NCBI RefSeq assembly: GCF_026914265.1
Contig: NC_069133.1
Coordinates: 5,887,985-5,951,984 of the forward strand
DNA length: 64,000 bases
Direction of reading: 5' to 3'
From: Mya arenaria
Taxonomy: Eukaryota; Mollusca; Bivalvia; Myida; Myidae
In this document: in pieces, positions 12,501 to 20,485 of the stretch
Position numbering within the stretch: the stretch's first letter is position 1
Layout: every line of letters begins with the position of its first letter
The notes under the pieces: generated by a model
Database searches by the model: none
What the model was told of the DNA's origin: nothing
The model's input: only the letters and a program-made list of their open reading frames with translations
Position numbers and translations under genes: made by a program

Positions 12501-15500
12501 TTGGTCAAAGGATGTTGAGACAATAAAGGTATGCAGCCAGGGCAAACGTTCTTATATCATAAGTATAATTGTGCATTAAATTATGTTTATTTATTAAATA
12601 TATCTTTTTAGTTAAACGGACATTTAAGACATTCAATGATGAAGATATTTTGATACATTTATTGAATGACTGTTTTTATTAAACTCTTTTAAGAAATAAG
12701 AGATGATAAGGCTTTGTAATTATTTTAAAGAATCACTGTGTATTTGTATTTTTTTTTTATTTTAATAACTCATTATTATTATGTTCATTCTCGACACATG
12801 CTGTTTCCAACGCTGCTACATTATTGCACTATACTCGTACATGTATTTATATCTCATACAACAATTCTATTGAATTCATCCATTGTCAGTATAACACAAA
12901 AATAAATATTTTTACTCGCACTTACATTTTACATACACTTGACATATATGAAATAATTGTATGTGTGTAAGTCTTATAAACATGTGTTATGTTCTGTTCA
13001 GTTCTGTTCTGTTCTGCTGTTTGCACGTTGTTTGTAGCTCGTTCAGTACTTGTAGGGCCGTATACTTTAAACATGGTCTATGCATATGCTTGGTTAATGA
13101 GGTTGATGATGTTGAAGTTCCATTGCAATATAAATGTTTGGTCTTTAATTGATACTAAAGCATGACAATTCATTTTTAGGCATTTACCAAAACCAAGGAA
13201 GAAATGTCAAAGCGTCAAAAACAAAAAGACAGACGAAGAACAGAACCTGGTCTGTACATCATATACCATTTTAAAATATATTTTAATACTAAATTATGTT
13301 GATATATTACAAATAGTAGTTTAAGGAATACACATATCAGTGAGTTTCAATATATACAATATGATTAGCATTCCTCTTTGAAACTGCTTGGAATCCAAAG
13401 TTGTGCTTCTGACGTAGAAATCTACGAAAACATTACCCAATATTCAATGATAAATATGGAGGTATTCGGTGTCGAAAATGTCCAATATTCTAAACACATA
13501 TAACTTCTTTCTATCAGACTCTCGCCGAAAAACGCAAACAACAGCTTTGACAGTTTACACAAATAAACCACAGAACATAAGACGTATTGAATCGCGCATA
13601 AAAGAATTTAGAAAAGAAGACGAAATATTTCCGCCTGCGTCGCTGTTAGAACAACTTACTGATGATCGGGTAAGCGATGTTACCGGAAGTAAATAGTGCA
13701 CATTAAATAAGCTTCATCTTACAATTCACGGAAACAGACAGTCTTTGTGAAAAATGCAAATATTATATGTCTTAAGAGGATAAAATTATGCAATGACAGG
13801 GTTGCGACTACAATTTCTGTTATCAAATTCTCAATCAAGCCGAGACGACTGCTTTCATAAGTTTGAAATTTTGTGCTGTCGAAATATCCTTATATTAAAA
13901 TGTATTTATGGTTCTGCGGAAAAGGTTAAAGAACAATATTGTATCGAAAGTAATATTCATATTTATTTTATAACAGACCATATCATTTTAATGATAAACT
14001 ATGTTATGAGTTAGTTCTTGTATTTGCAGATGGAAGTTGTGAAGAAAATTGCAAGAGAAAACAAAACCAAACTTGTTAAAACTGATAAAAGTTTGAAAAT
14101 GATTGGTTATGGAAACTCAGTCAAACTAACAAAAACAAAGGTAGAATCATACATGGACAACGTTGAAAAGGACCTGAAACTAACCTTGCAGAGCTTGCAA
14201 AGCTTGAAAGCAAAGGGAGGTAAACATATTTACCACTTAAATAATATACCTGCTGGATAGGTTGTGGCCTCAACTAGAACATTCTTTTTTTTGTTGATAT
14301 GTATCATGGGCTTTTCAGGATAAAAATAAGACGCTGGTTTTTGGTTAATAATAATCGTGCTATAGTGTCTACAACTAGATTAAGCTTAAGTTTTCATTTG
14401 TTGCTAATATTCTCTTTTTAAAGGAGTGTCGATACTATTTTTGGCCAAAAACAAATACGAAAATATATTCGTTTACAACAAATTGCTGCTTTTTTAAAGG
14501 CTAAACCTTTGTTGTTTATATTTATTAGCAGTGCCGTTTCCAGCGTCATGGTCGAAGACAGATATAACCGACCCATTAAAAATAGTTAACCTTGCGCCTA
14601 CTGATCCTGATTACGTGACAGTGTCGGCGAAGTTTCTGGCAGAAGCAGGGCTTTCGCCAGCAAATATTGTAAAGGTACACATTTTTCACTAACGAATACG
14701 TATTCTCTATTAAAAACAAACCCCCTTTCATGTATATATATTCCGTAGTTTGTTAGCTTGGTTTGCATATGTTCGGATGTCGATGATTTAAGTCCCCGTA
14801 CTAAATAGATAATTGCTTACCTTTTAAGCAATCATTTAGGTATCATAACTTGAATAAAGTAATTTCCGGGTCCTTACATCAGCATAACGTTATACTAGTT
14901 GTCCCCTAATAACATTTTTAAATCTTCAGTAAAGTTTCATCCTGATGTAATGAGCGATATTCTTAAAAAAATACTAAGCAATCACAGCTTGTTAAATGAA
15001 TAGTTATGTTCCGTTGTATAACATGATTGTGATGACTTCGTCATATATGAACACTTTCTTAATAAATAGTGTGACAAATGTGAGTTTGAATAACCATAAT
15101 CTAGTTTTTTTAAACCAGTGAACTCTCTGCTTTATTGACCGTTTCAGTGCGGTAAACTCGAAATGTATTGATAACGAGTTTTAAGGTCATGTGTAATATG
15201 TTTTTGGTAAATGGGACGCTGGGTATTTCCAGTTAATCTCTATTAGGTCTTGAAACTCATGCCAGTTTAACATAGACATGGTTATTTGTACTGGTATATG
15301 CCTGCATTTTGCAGTGAATGTTTCATTAATACCTCCATATAGATTGAGAGGATACAGAATCCAGCCCTTTATGGACAATACTTCGCAAAGAAGAAGCATA
15401 TGGAGAGTGCCGGAGGTGTTTCAAACGAGAAGATGCTTTGGCATGGGACTCGTACTCCTGAGGTGGCGGCAATTATAAACAAAAAGGGGTTCGACAGAAA

Positions 15501-16404
15501 CTACAACAGTGGTAAGTGCCTTTAAAGATACACTTGAAAATAGAACATATCGCAAGTCGAAATATTATTTACTAAATTATGTCAGATAATTTATGACACG
15601 TTTAATGGTTGTTAGTGAATGACATAATTTTATATTATGCAACACTCAGATTTTATGAGATAAAGTGTTTTGAAGGAAAACTGTAAGAATTAGGATCCTA
15701 ATTTGCTGTTTTAGTAAAATAAGTTGAAATTCAAATTTAGTATTATCATGGGAATTTTTGCGATATATGAGCTAGTTTTTTTCTGCTTTTTTTATATAAT
15801 TTAAAGATCAAAATGCCAAAACCAAATAATGTGGTTACAAAACAATAACACTAAAGACGTACCTCAGAAATTTCAGAATAGCATCGTATCAAAACATTTG
15901 TTATATACTTTTGTTCACAGAGAGCGTTTAAAAAAAGGCCAATGAAAAGGAGTTTATGTTTCTGTTTAACATATTTACGGGGCATATTCTAACACTTTGC
16001 AGTTCATCGCGGTGTTTTGAAACAAAATGCAGAAAGAAAATTGTTCAGGCTAGCATGGTTACAATACCCTTTGCATAATAGTTTGTTTATATTATGTAAA
16101 ACAAATTTTAATCTTATTAGGTGCACTCATTGGAGCAGGAGTTTATTTTGCCGTCAACGCCAATATGTCAGCCAGTGGCTATTGCAGTCCAGACAAGATG
16201 GGTCAGAAGTATATATTCCACGCCAGTGTTCTTACGGGCGATTCCGGTCGTGGAAGCGGTGGAATTCGTGTTCCTCCGCCTAAAGTCCCAGGAAACCCAC
16301 TCATCACGTTTGACTCGACTTGCGACAACGTCGCTAATCCAAGCATGTTCGCTGTTTTCCATGATGCACAGGCGTATCCATCCTTCATGATTACGTTCAA
16401 ATAA
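4109..16404 (+). CDS. PARP14: PARP14/PARP10-like ADP-ribosyltransferase (17 coding exons, 1420 aa)
   Basis: Join of 4109-4793, 5093-5368, 5486-5722, 5890-6040, 7942-8182, 8344-8664, 8804-8882, 9136-9888, 10197-10252, 10830-11060, 12307-12528, 13180-13249, 13518-13669, 14030-14219, 14529-14674, 15343-15511 and 16121-16404. The total is 4263 nt, a multiple of three, with matching phase at all 16 introns and no internal stop. Domain order: proline/methionine-rich N-terminus (about residues 30-130); RRM1 (about 176-260) with the family signature ELFLENKNRSGGGSV; RRM2 (about 270-350); RRM3 (about 355-435); a long KH-like region (about 450-915); one macrodomain (about 915-1084) with FPALGTG; a basic linker; and a PARP catalytic domain (about 1222-1420). 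The catalytic triad is H1304 (LWHGT), Y1335 (GVYFAV) and M1416 (SFMITF). Lack of Glu at the third site is typical of mono-ADP-ribosylating PARPs. Vertebrate PARP14 has three macrodomains and a WWE domain; here I see one macrodomain and no WWE. In vertebrates the family is interferon-linked and antiviral; that role here is inference. Confidence 0.92.
5093..5368 (+). CDS. PARP14: PARP14-like exon 2: RRM1 end and RRM2
   Basis: Acceptor ATTTTAG|AT and donor ATAG|GTATCT, both phase 1. It begins DAENVLRKAKQSG, the last helix of RRM1, and then SVFVKNIAVDSSDETLKNYF, the start of RRM2 (RNP-like strand and helix). Confidence 0.9.
   Translation: MQRTFCERQNRVEHFTFQLQNVTWKSSDLRRHNMHITSTKYHTPVSLSKILQLILPTKLSRIISKSVAKLNLLMSSEAFQEKLLCLNLKTL
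5486..5722 (+). CDS. PARP14: PARP14-like exon 3: RRM2 end and RRM3
   Basis: Acceptor TTACAG|AC and donor AGAAG|GTACTG, both phase 1. It carries QVKVTGVKAGTSPQVLELYF followed by a GGEV loop, repeating the RRM1 pattern (LELYF...SKGGEV), so this is a third RRM-like unit. Confidence 0.9.
5890..6040 (+). CDS. PARP14: PARP14-like exon 4: RRM3 end and linker
   Basis: Acceptor CATTTTAG|AT (phase 1) and donor GTTAG|GTACGT (phase 2). It starts DARQVVHAQHILDGL, the closing helix of RRM3. The 1.9-kb intron that follows contains an ATT microsatellite and nothing else recognisable. Confidence 0.88.
6549..6581. repeat. (ATT)n microsatellite
   Basis: About eleven ATT units inside intron 4 of the PARP14-like gene. 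Confidence 0.95.
7942..8182 (+). CDS. PARP14: PARP14-like exon 5: KH-like region
   Basis: The acceptor TTTTCAAG|G is the only one that joins the phase-2 donor of exon 4 and keeps the frame open; the CCAG eight bases downstream would break it. The exon ends AAAGAG|GTAAGG in phase 0. No named domain is obvious; alternating strand/helix character suits the KH-like middle of PARP10/14 proteins. Confidence 0.85.
8344..8664 (+). CDS. PARP14: PARP14-like exon 6: KH-like region
   Basis: Acceptor TTTATTAG|ATC and donor TTTTCT|GTACGT, phase 0 at both ends, 107 codons. The pattern GIVVKNPDRIVTFVKKGG, then a charged helix, suggests repeated KH-like folds. Confidence 0.88.
8804..8882 (+). CDS. PARP14: PARP14-like exon 7
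   Basis: A short exon with acceptor CATTTAAG|GGG (AAG rather than CAG or TAG), phase 0, and donor TTCAAG|GTTTGC, phase 1. It encodes one amphipathic helix (EDVQKALVKVSEAKHRI). The weak acceptor makes it the least certain internal exon, but skipping its 79 nt would shift the frame. Confidence 0.78.
9136..9888 (+). CDS. PARP14: PARP14-like exon 8: long KH-like exon
   Basis: The largest internal exon at 753 nt, with acceptor ACTTTCAG|GA and donor AACTG|GTAATA, both phase 1. It appears to hold several KH-like units: helix plus GAHFIKQIMGEHQGLLTVVI, then VTITKIKEKGNDGYMVAGKK and EVSVEWPGFDKYLQ. Confidence 0.9.
10197..10252 (+). CDS. PARP14: PARP14-like exon 9: start of macrodomain
   Basis: A 56-nt exon with acceptor TTTGCAG|AC and donor CAGAAG|GTTAGT. 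It encodes the first macrodomain strand (IVAEGSIVYQK), which leads into VDVIVNA in the next exon. Confidence 0.88.
10830..11060 (+). CDS. PARP14: PARP14-like exon 10: macrodomain core
   Basis: Acceptor CTTTTGAAG|GTT and donor CAGAAG|GTAAGT, phase 0, 77 codons. VDVIVNATNQKLDMSVGVVS is the ADP-ribose-binding loop region; the usual GGG-type loop is replaced by SVG, a form close to the later macrodomains of vertebrate PARP14. KHCKAIIHGTLPRW follows. Confidence 0.93.
11648..11774. mobile_element. Small MITE-like inverted-repeat element, copy 2
   Basis: A 127-bp copy of the family seen at 3307-3436, inserted in intron 10 of the PARP14-like gene. The left end is GTTTCAGTGTAAGATCG; the reverse complement of the right end is GTTTCTGTGTAATATCG. 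The interior (TATATTTTACTGAGTGAG) matches the reverse complement of copy 1 (TATATTTCACCGAGTGAG). Confidence 0.65.
12307..12528 (+). CDS. PARP14: PARP14-like exon 11: macrodomain C-terminal half
   Basis: Acceptor ACATGTAG|GTG and donor ATAAAG|GTATGC, phase 0, 74 codons. TTIAFPALGTGRCEYPSDVV is the hallmark second nucleotide-binding loop of macrodomains. The exon is noticeably more GC-rich than the surrounding introns. Confidence 0.94.
13180..13249 (+). CDS. PARP14: PARP14-like exon 12: basic linker
   Basis: Acceptor CATTTTTAG|GCA and donor AACCTG|GTCTGT, phase 0 to 1. It encodes a short Lys/Arg/Gln-rich stretch (SKRQKQKDRRRTEP), probably a flexible basic linker or localisation signal. Confidence 0.83.
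13518..13669 (+). CDS. PARP14: PARP14-like exon 13
   Basis: Acceptor TCTATCAG|AC (phase 1) and donor GATCGG|GTAAGC (phase 0). It contains NIRRIESRIKEFRKEDEIFP, a charged helix. No WWE pattern is visible here, although WWE precedes the catalytic domain in vertebrate PARP14. Confidence 0.86.
14030..14219 (+). CDS. PARP14: PARP14-like exon 14: KH-like segment
   Basis: Acceptor TATTTGCAG|ATG (phase 0) and donor GGGAG|GTAAAC (phase 1). The order helix, KTKLVKTDKSLKMIGYGNSV, helix resembles a KH half-fold before the catalytic domain. Confidence 0.88.
14529..14674 (+). CDS. PARP14: PARP14-like exon 15: start of catalytic domain
   Basis: Two in-frame acceptors three bases apart (TTAG|CAG|TG), a NAGNAG site, would give or drop one Ala. 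The donor is GTAAAG|GTACAC. It encodes FPASWSKTDI and DYVTVSAKFLAEAG, the opening of the PARP catalytic fold. Confidence 0.9.
15343..15511 (+). CDS. PARP14: PARP14-like exon 16: catalytic His motif
   Basis: Acceptor CATATAG|ATT and donor AACAGTG|GTAAGT, phase 0 to 1. IERIQNPALYGQYFAKKK followed by MLWHGT carries the NAD-binding His (H1304), as in all active PARPs. Confidence 0.94.
16121..16404 (+). CDS. PARP14: PARP14-like exon 17: catalytic Tyr, triad position 3, stop
   Basis: Acceptor TCTTATTAG|GT, phase 1, ending in TAA. GVYFAVNANMSASGY holds the second triad residue (Y1335). The C-terminus AVFHDAQAYPSFMITFK is the typical PARP14/15 ending, with Met at the third triad site. Confidence 0.95.
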
Positions 16405-16472
16405 TACTACAAATTTAATATTGAAGCGGTAAAACTTACATTTATTGACAAAATTGGAACAGAACACCTGTC

Positions 16473-16478
16473 AATAAA
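16473..16478 (+). promoter_or_regulatory. AATAAA polyadenylation signal of PARP14-like gene
   Basis: The first canonical AATAAA after the stop codon, 69 nt downstream, giving a short 3' UTR. Confidence 0.7.
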
Positions 16479-16479
16479 A

Positions 16480-17155
16480 GAAAATGTTAAAAATGCACCA
16501 AACTAGCTGACGAATTTCATTTTTATTTAGATATTTTGTTTTTGACACTGAGCGAAACATATTATTAAACCATATATTTACAGACTTCCAACTATGTACA
16601 AACTGGAGAAATTGTTTAATATTAATTTGAATATTTTTTTTACATCTGTGTAAATGGAAGATTATGATTCATCAACAGACATCTTTCAAGATTTTCTCTG
16701 ACGTATCGTATTATAAGTTACGTTCCCTTTGTATTTAAACAAGGACGTCGAATGATGGTGAAAAATTGTTTTATATCACTCATAAATATTATTAATATAA
16801 TATTAAGTTTATGTTTAAATACCATCAAATGTTAATATCATATATTAATTTAACTTATTTGAGTCTCTTTTATGCATTTATGTATCATGTACCTCAAAAA
16901 TTTCATGAAGTACAAAGTTGAGAGAACAAACGTTGTCTTGACTAAATCGTTGACCATTATTAATAGGCAAAATCTGATATTGCTCTTTAAAGCCTTTGTA
17001 TTAAACTAAACCTTAACTGATGGATAGTGATGGTTTGTGCTTAAAGTATGATGTCAGTGTAATGTACTGTGTAGGATGTATTTTATTTATTTTGCCAAGC
17101 CTTGTTATAGTAATAATAATAATCATTATTATAATAATAATAATAAAAAATACTT

Positions 17156-17206
<51 letters not shown>

Positions 17207-18344
17207 ATAATAATAATAATAATGATAATATACAAAAACAGTGAACATTTAATTACCGATGGCCTAGATTTTGCATCGCATCAGTAATTATACAATAGTC
17301 CACTTTCGTTAATTTTACAAGTTTGTATTTCAAGAGGCGCTAGCCGAGTACTAATGACTTTCTCATTATATCCCTTTCTGGTTTGTTTCACTTAAAAGAC
17401 AGGTTATGACATACTGAATGGGATGTTGATGACGCACTGTTTTGCTATTCGATGTTATTTTAAAATCGCTCTTACGGCAGAGTAAATGCGGCCGTATTGT
17501 ATTGGTATATATAGTTATATATAAACATATAGGTGGTATACAGACAAGTGTATTTTGCGAAGTGTATTGCTTGTAGATGTATGATGAGCATATGAAAAAT
17601 CAAAATCGCTATGAATAATAAATATGCTTATCGGTTGTTACTGGTCGATTTTATTAATGGCCGTTAGATCTAGCATGTAAATGTTCGAAATATTGTGAAG
17701 TTTTGTAAACCTAAACTATATTAAAGCCCAGTATTATGTTAAACATGGCCGATCGAACCACACAACTGGTCATATCTATAGAAATCTAAATATTGGCATT
17801 TTTATACAAACCAATGTATTGGCATATCTAAAGAAACCCACAACTCCGCTGTGTATAATTGTTTTTAGGAAATATCTGTTCATTTTGATGGTCAATGTTC
17901 CTTGAATTAAAGCATCTGTTCCTTCCAGCATGCGTGTAGTTAAGTATTTTTGTCCGCGCCTTGCAACATACAAATACTTAATGTAAAGTTAGATAAGAAA
18001 ATTTTAAACAAAATTGCAAAATGTGTGTACTAGCTTTGATACTTTAATATATATTAGGATTATTCAAATTGCTAGTGGTGTATAAATTAATGGAATTAAG
18101 CATACACCTAATGCAGATAGTTATAACAATTGTATTATTATTAAAATGAGAACAAACTCGTGTAAGCTATACGATATGTATTGGCCATAGAAGACACATG
18201 TTTGATTGTTTGAGTATTATGTTTTCCTCTTGAAAGCTGCTTTCAGACAGTTTTTAAAAATTAATTCGGTCAAACAATGAACATTTTAACCCTAAAAAGA
18301 GAATAAGAATTAGATGTTATTTGATTGGATGACAATGTGTAAGA
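16480..18344. other. Intergenic DNA with microsatellite
   Basis: No exon or element is recognised apart from the compound microsatellite near 17109-17223. Short ORFs here are low-complexity. Confidence 0.5.
17109..17223. repeat. Compound (AAT)n/(ACT)n microsatellite
   Basis: A run of AAT/ATT triplets, then about twenty ACT triplets (roughly 17153-17204), then AAT triplets again. The ORF through it encodes poly-Ile, poly-Thr and poly-Asn and is not a gene. Confidence 0.97.
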
Positions 18345-18349
18345 ACCGT

Positions 18350-18708
18350 CTACGTGGCCTAGTGGTTAAGGCGCCCGCCTACGGAGCGAAAGGTCTGTGG
18401 TTCGATTCCTGGCCGCGTCATACAGAATGACGTTAACAGTAGGATCAAGTAGCTCCCTTGCCTGGCGCTTGGCATATAAAGGGTGTTGCTTGAAAAAGAG
18501 GTATACTCGGTATTGGTTTAACCCAGGAAAGTTGTTCACCGAGCACGTAAAAGAGCAAGGGTATCGCACACATACTTCATTCTATCCAAGAACTGTCTTT
18601 TCCGCGTGCTGTCCCTTCAGCAAAAACAAAGAACCTCGTTGGAAATAAGTGCTTCTACTGACACGGGTTATCCTTAACCCCAAGGTCTAAAACATACATA
18701 CATACAAC
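18350..18708 (+). mobile_element. tRNA-derived SINE, copy 1
   Basis: The head is tRNA-like with perfect internal Pol III boxes: an A box TGGCCTAGTGG (18355-18365) and a B box GGTTCGATTCC (18399-18409). After the head comes a body (GTCATACAGAATGACGTTAA onward) shared with the SINE at 61528, and the 3' end is a short CATA repeat. A free-standing tRNA gene is ruled out by the long conserved body, the imperfect arms and the repeat tail. Bivalve genomes hold abundant SINEs of this design. Confidence 0.85.
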
Positions 18709-19660
18709 ATAACTAAATGAAATTAAAATGTTTTTTTCGGGGAAATTCGACATACATTGAGCAATTCCGGTTTTGTGCAATACAATTTGCCTTGTGCATT
18801 TTAACTTTCCTGGCAATTGAAATACACCTTATGTAAGCTAATCTAACTGGTTAAACTATTTTACTTGTTTACGATAATAAAGGTGAAGTTCTTTATCAGT
18901 CATCGAGATAAGATGTTATCTGATTGGATGACAAATTGGGAAGAAATAATTTGATAAATCAACACAGATGTATCTGATTTTAATGAGGCAAATATGTTGA
19001 CTTTGCGCACCTAGTTATCAACCAACAGTCATTGGTTTGCACCGGACCCATTTTTATATTCATGGAATTGATACATTGTACCAGTATTCAGACCTAGACA
19101 AATGCTTTTTGAAAACCTAAAAACAGTGCGCCGTGAAATAGCTCGAACTTTATGACACCTAGGGTAGAATACACTCTGAGCCTGTTTGCATTTCTGTTTT
19201 TACCAACGTTACAGTTTCCGTATACCTATCAGAACGTCGGGTTTTGTTAAAATAAAAAAAAAAATCGCGCGTAAAAATTATTTTTACTGGTTGAGTTATT
19301 AAATCCAATCGGTTTTGACCACTTATTAACAACATATTTGCGAGTTCTGGTTCTAATAACTTCAAACTTTGCATCAAACGTGATTGGTTTAAATCTCAAC
19401 ATCGCATAAAGTGCAGATTTACAAATCAATTTGATTTATGGTCGGAAACAATGTATTTAATACAGAGTTAATTAAACTTCAAGTTCATTTTTATTGCATG
19501 GAGTAAATAAATCCCAATCGCTTAAAAATATGTAAAAATGATATGCTATTGAGTTACTTTTGTGTAATATTTTAATCAAAATATGTTTGAAATGCTAGGT
19601 ATTTCAATCAAAATAAATGAAAACGAAAACATCCACATTAAACTGATATGCTGTGATCCG
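18709..19660. other. Intergenic DNA, nothing recognised
   Basis: AT-rich, with no supported exon. A 24-bp sequence near 18911-18935 (AGATGTTATCTGATTGGATG) repeats one just before the SINE at 18312. Confidence 0.4.
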
Positions 19661-20056
19661 CCGAATGTCATCCTCGGCCCTCCTGCATATCATTACCTAT
19701 AGGATACCCTGGGCAAATTGGCTAGGGAAACTTCGTAAATCTTGAATATTCATAAGCATTTTCCGACCAATGAAATAGCCGATAACAAAAAGGAAAGAAT
19801 CTCCCTTGTGAAGAGCCAACGGCATATTTAACAATATCTTTCAAAAACGATTTGTAAGCCGTGATCTCATTGGTTTATTTTGAACCGAGATTACATCCGT
19901 AACGTCTCGGCCATTTCCGCATCGTGTCTCATGCGACCAATCAAGCGGCTGGATTTCACCTTATTAATTATTCATGAGTATGAAATTTTAACAGCTGCTT
20001 TGCCCAGGGTATCATATAGATTATGATACGCTGGGGTGCCGAGGATACCGAATGTC
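19661..20056. mobile_element. Mutator-like MITE with 9-bp target-site duplication
   Basis: The element (19670-20047, 378 bp) has imperfect terminal inverted repeats of about 45 bp. The left end runs TCCTCGGCCCTCCTGCATAT and later GATACCCTGGGCAAA; the right end mirrors it (TTTGCCCAGGGTATC to GGGGTGCCGAGGA). It is flanked on both sides by CCGAATGTC, an exact 9-bp direct repeat (19661-19669 and 20048-20056). A 9-bp duplication is typical of Mutator-type transposases. No transposase is encoded, so it is non-autonomous. Confidence 0.85.
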
Positions 20057-20236
20057 TACCTTGCGAGAATATTTTGATGTAATGGATGACTGTGTATATA
20101 CTGGTTATTTATAAAGATGAGACAATGAGAATATGTACTTAAAATGTGTCAACCCTAAATTGTCCTGAGCCACAACAAATGCAGAGGAAATGGCTCCTGC
20201 TGTGACACCAGTGCAATAAACAGGAGATGCACTGCA

Positions 20237-20485
20237 GGCCCCAATTTCTCGAAACTTCCTAAGCGTAACAGGCTTAAATTGCTTATTTCAATTAGCCAAA
20301 CTGCATACTTAGAGTGATCTTTTATAAATTAGAAATGGTTTATTGTGATAAAAGTACTATTATTCCTATCTAAAGTATTACAACTTTTAAAGGAGTATAT
20401 AAAACGCAAAATATTGAAAGACAAAATAGTGGGTTTAGCTTAATCCTGTTATAAGGGACTTAAGAAGTTTCGAAAAATTGGCGCC
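20237..20485. mobile_element. MITE with long inverted ends
   Basis: A 249-bp element. The left end reads GGCCCCAATTTCTCGAAACT then TCCTAAG and GTAACAGGCTTAA. The reverse complement of the right end reads GGCGCCAATTTTTCGAAACT then TCTTAAG and ATAACAGGATTAA. The interior is AT-rich and non-coding. The target duplication could not be fixed by eye. Confidence 0.78.

Noticed and set aside
16017..16467. Several overlapping ORFs on both strands around the PARP C-terminus
   Set aside because: They are shadows of exon 17; only the 16121-16404 frame carries GVYFAV and the typical C-terminus and joins exon 16 in phase.
17020..17244. 74-codon ORF with poly-Ile, poly-Thr and poly-Asn
   Set aside because: Translation of triplet microsatellites.
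18350..18425. Functional tRNA gene
   Set aside because: A and B boxes are good, but the arms pair imperfectly and the sequence runs into a shared SINE body with a CATA tail.
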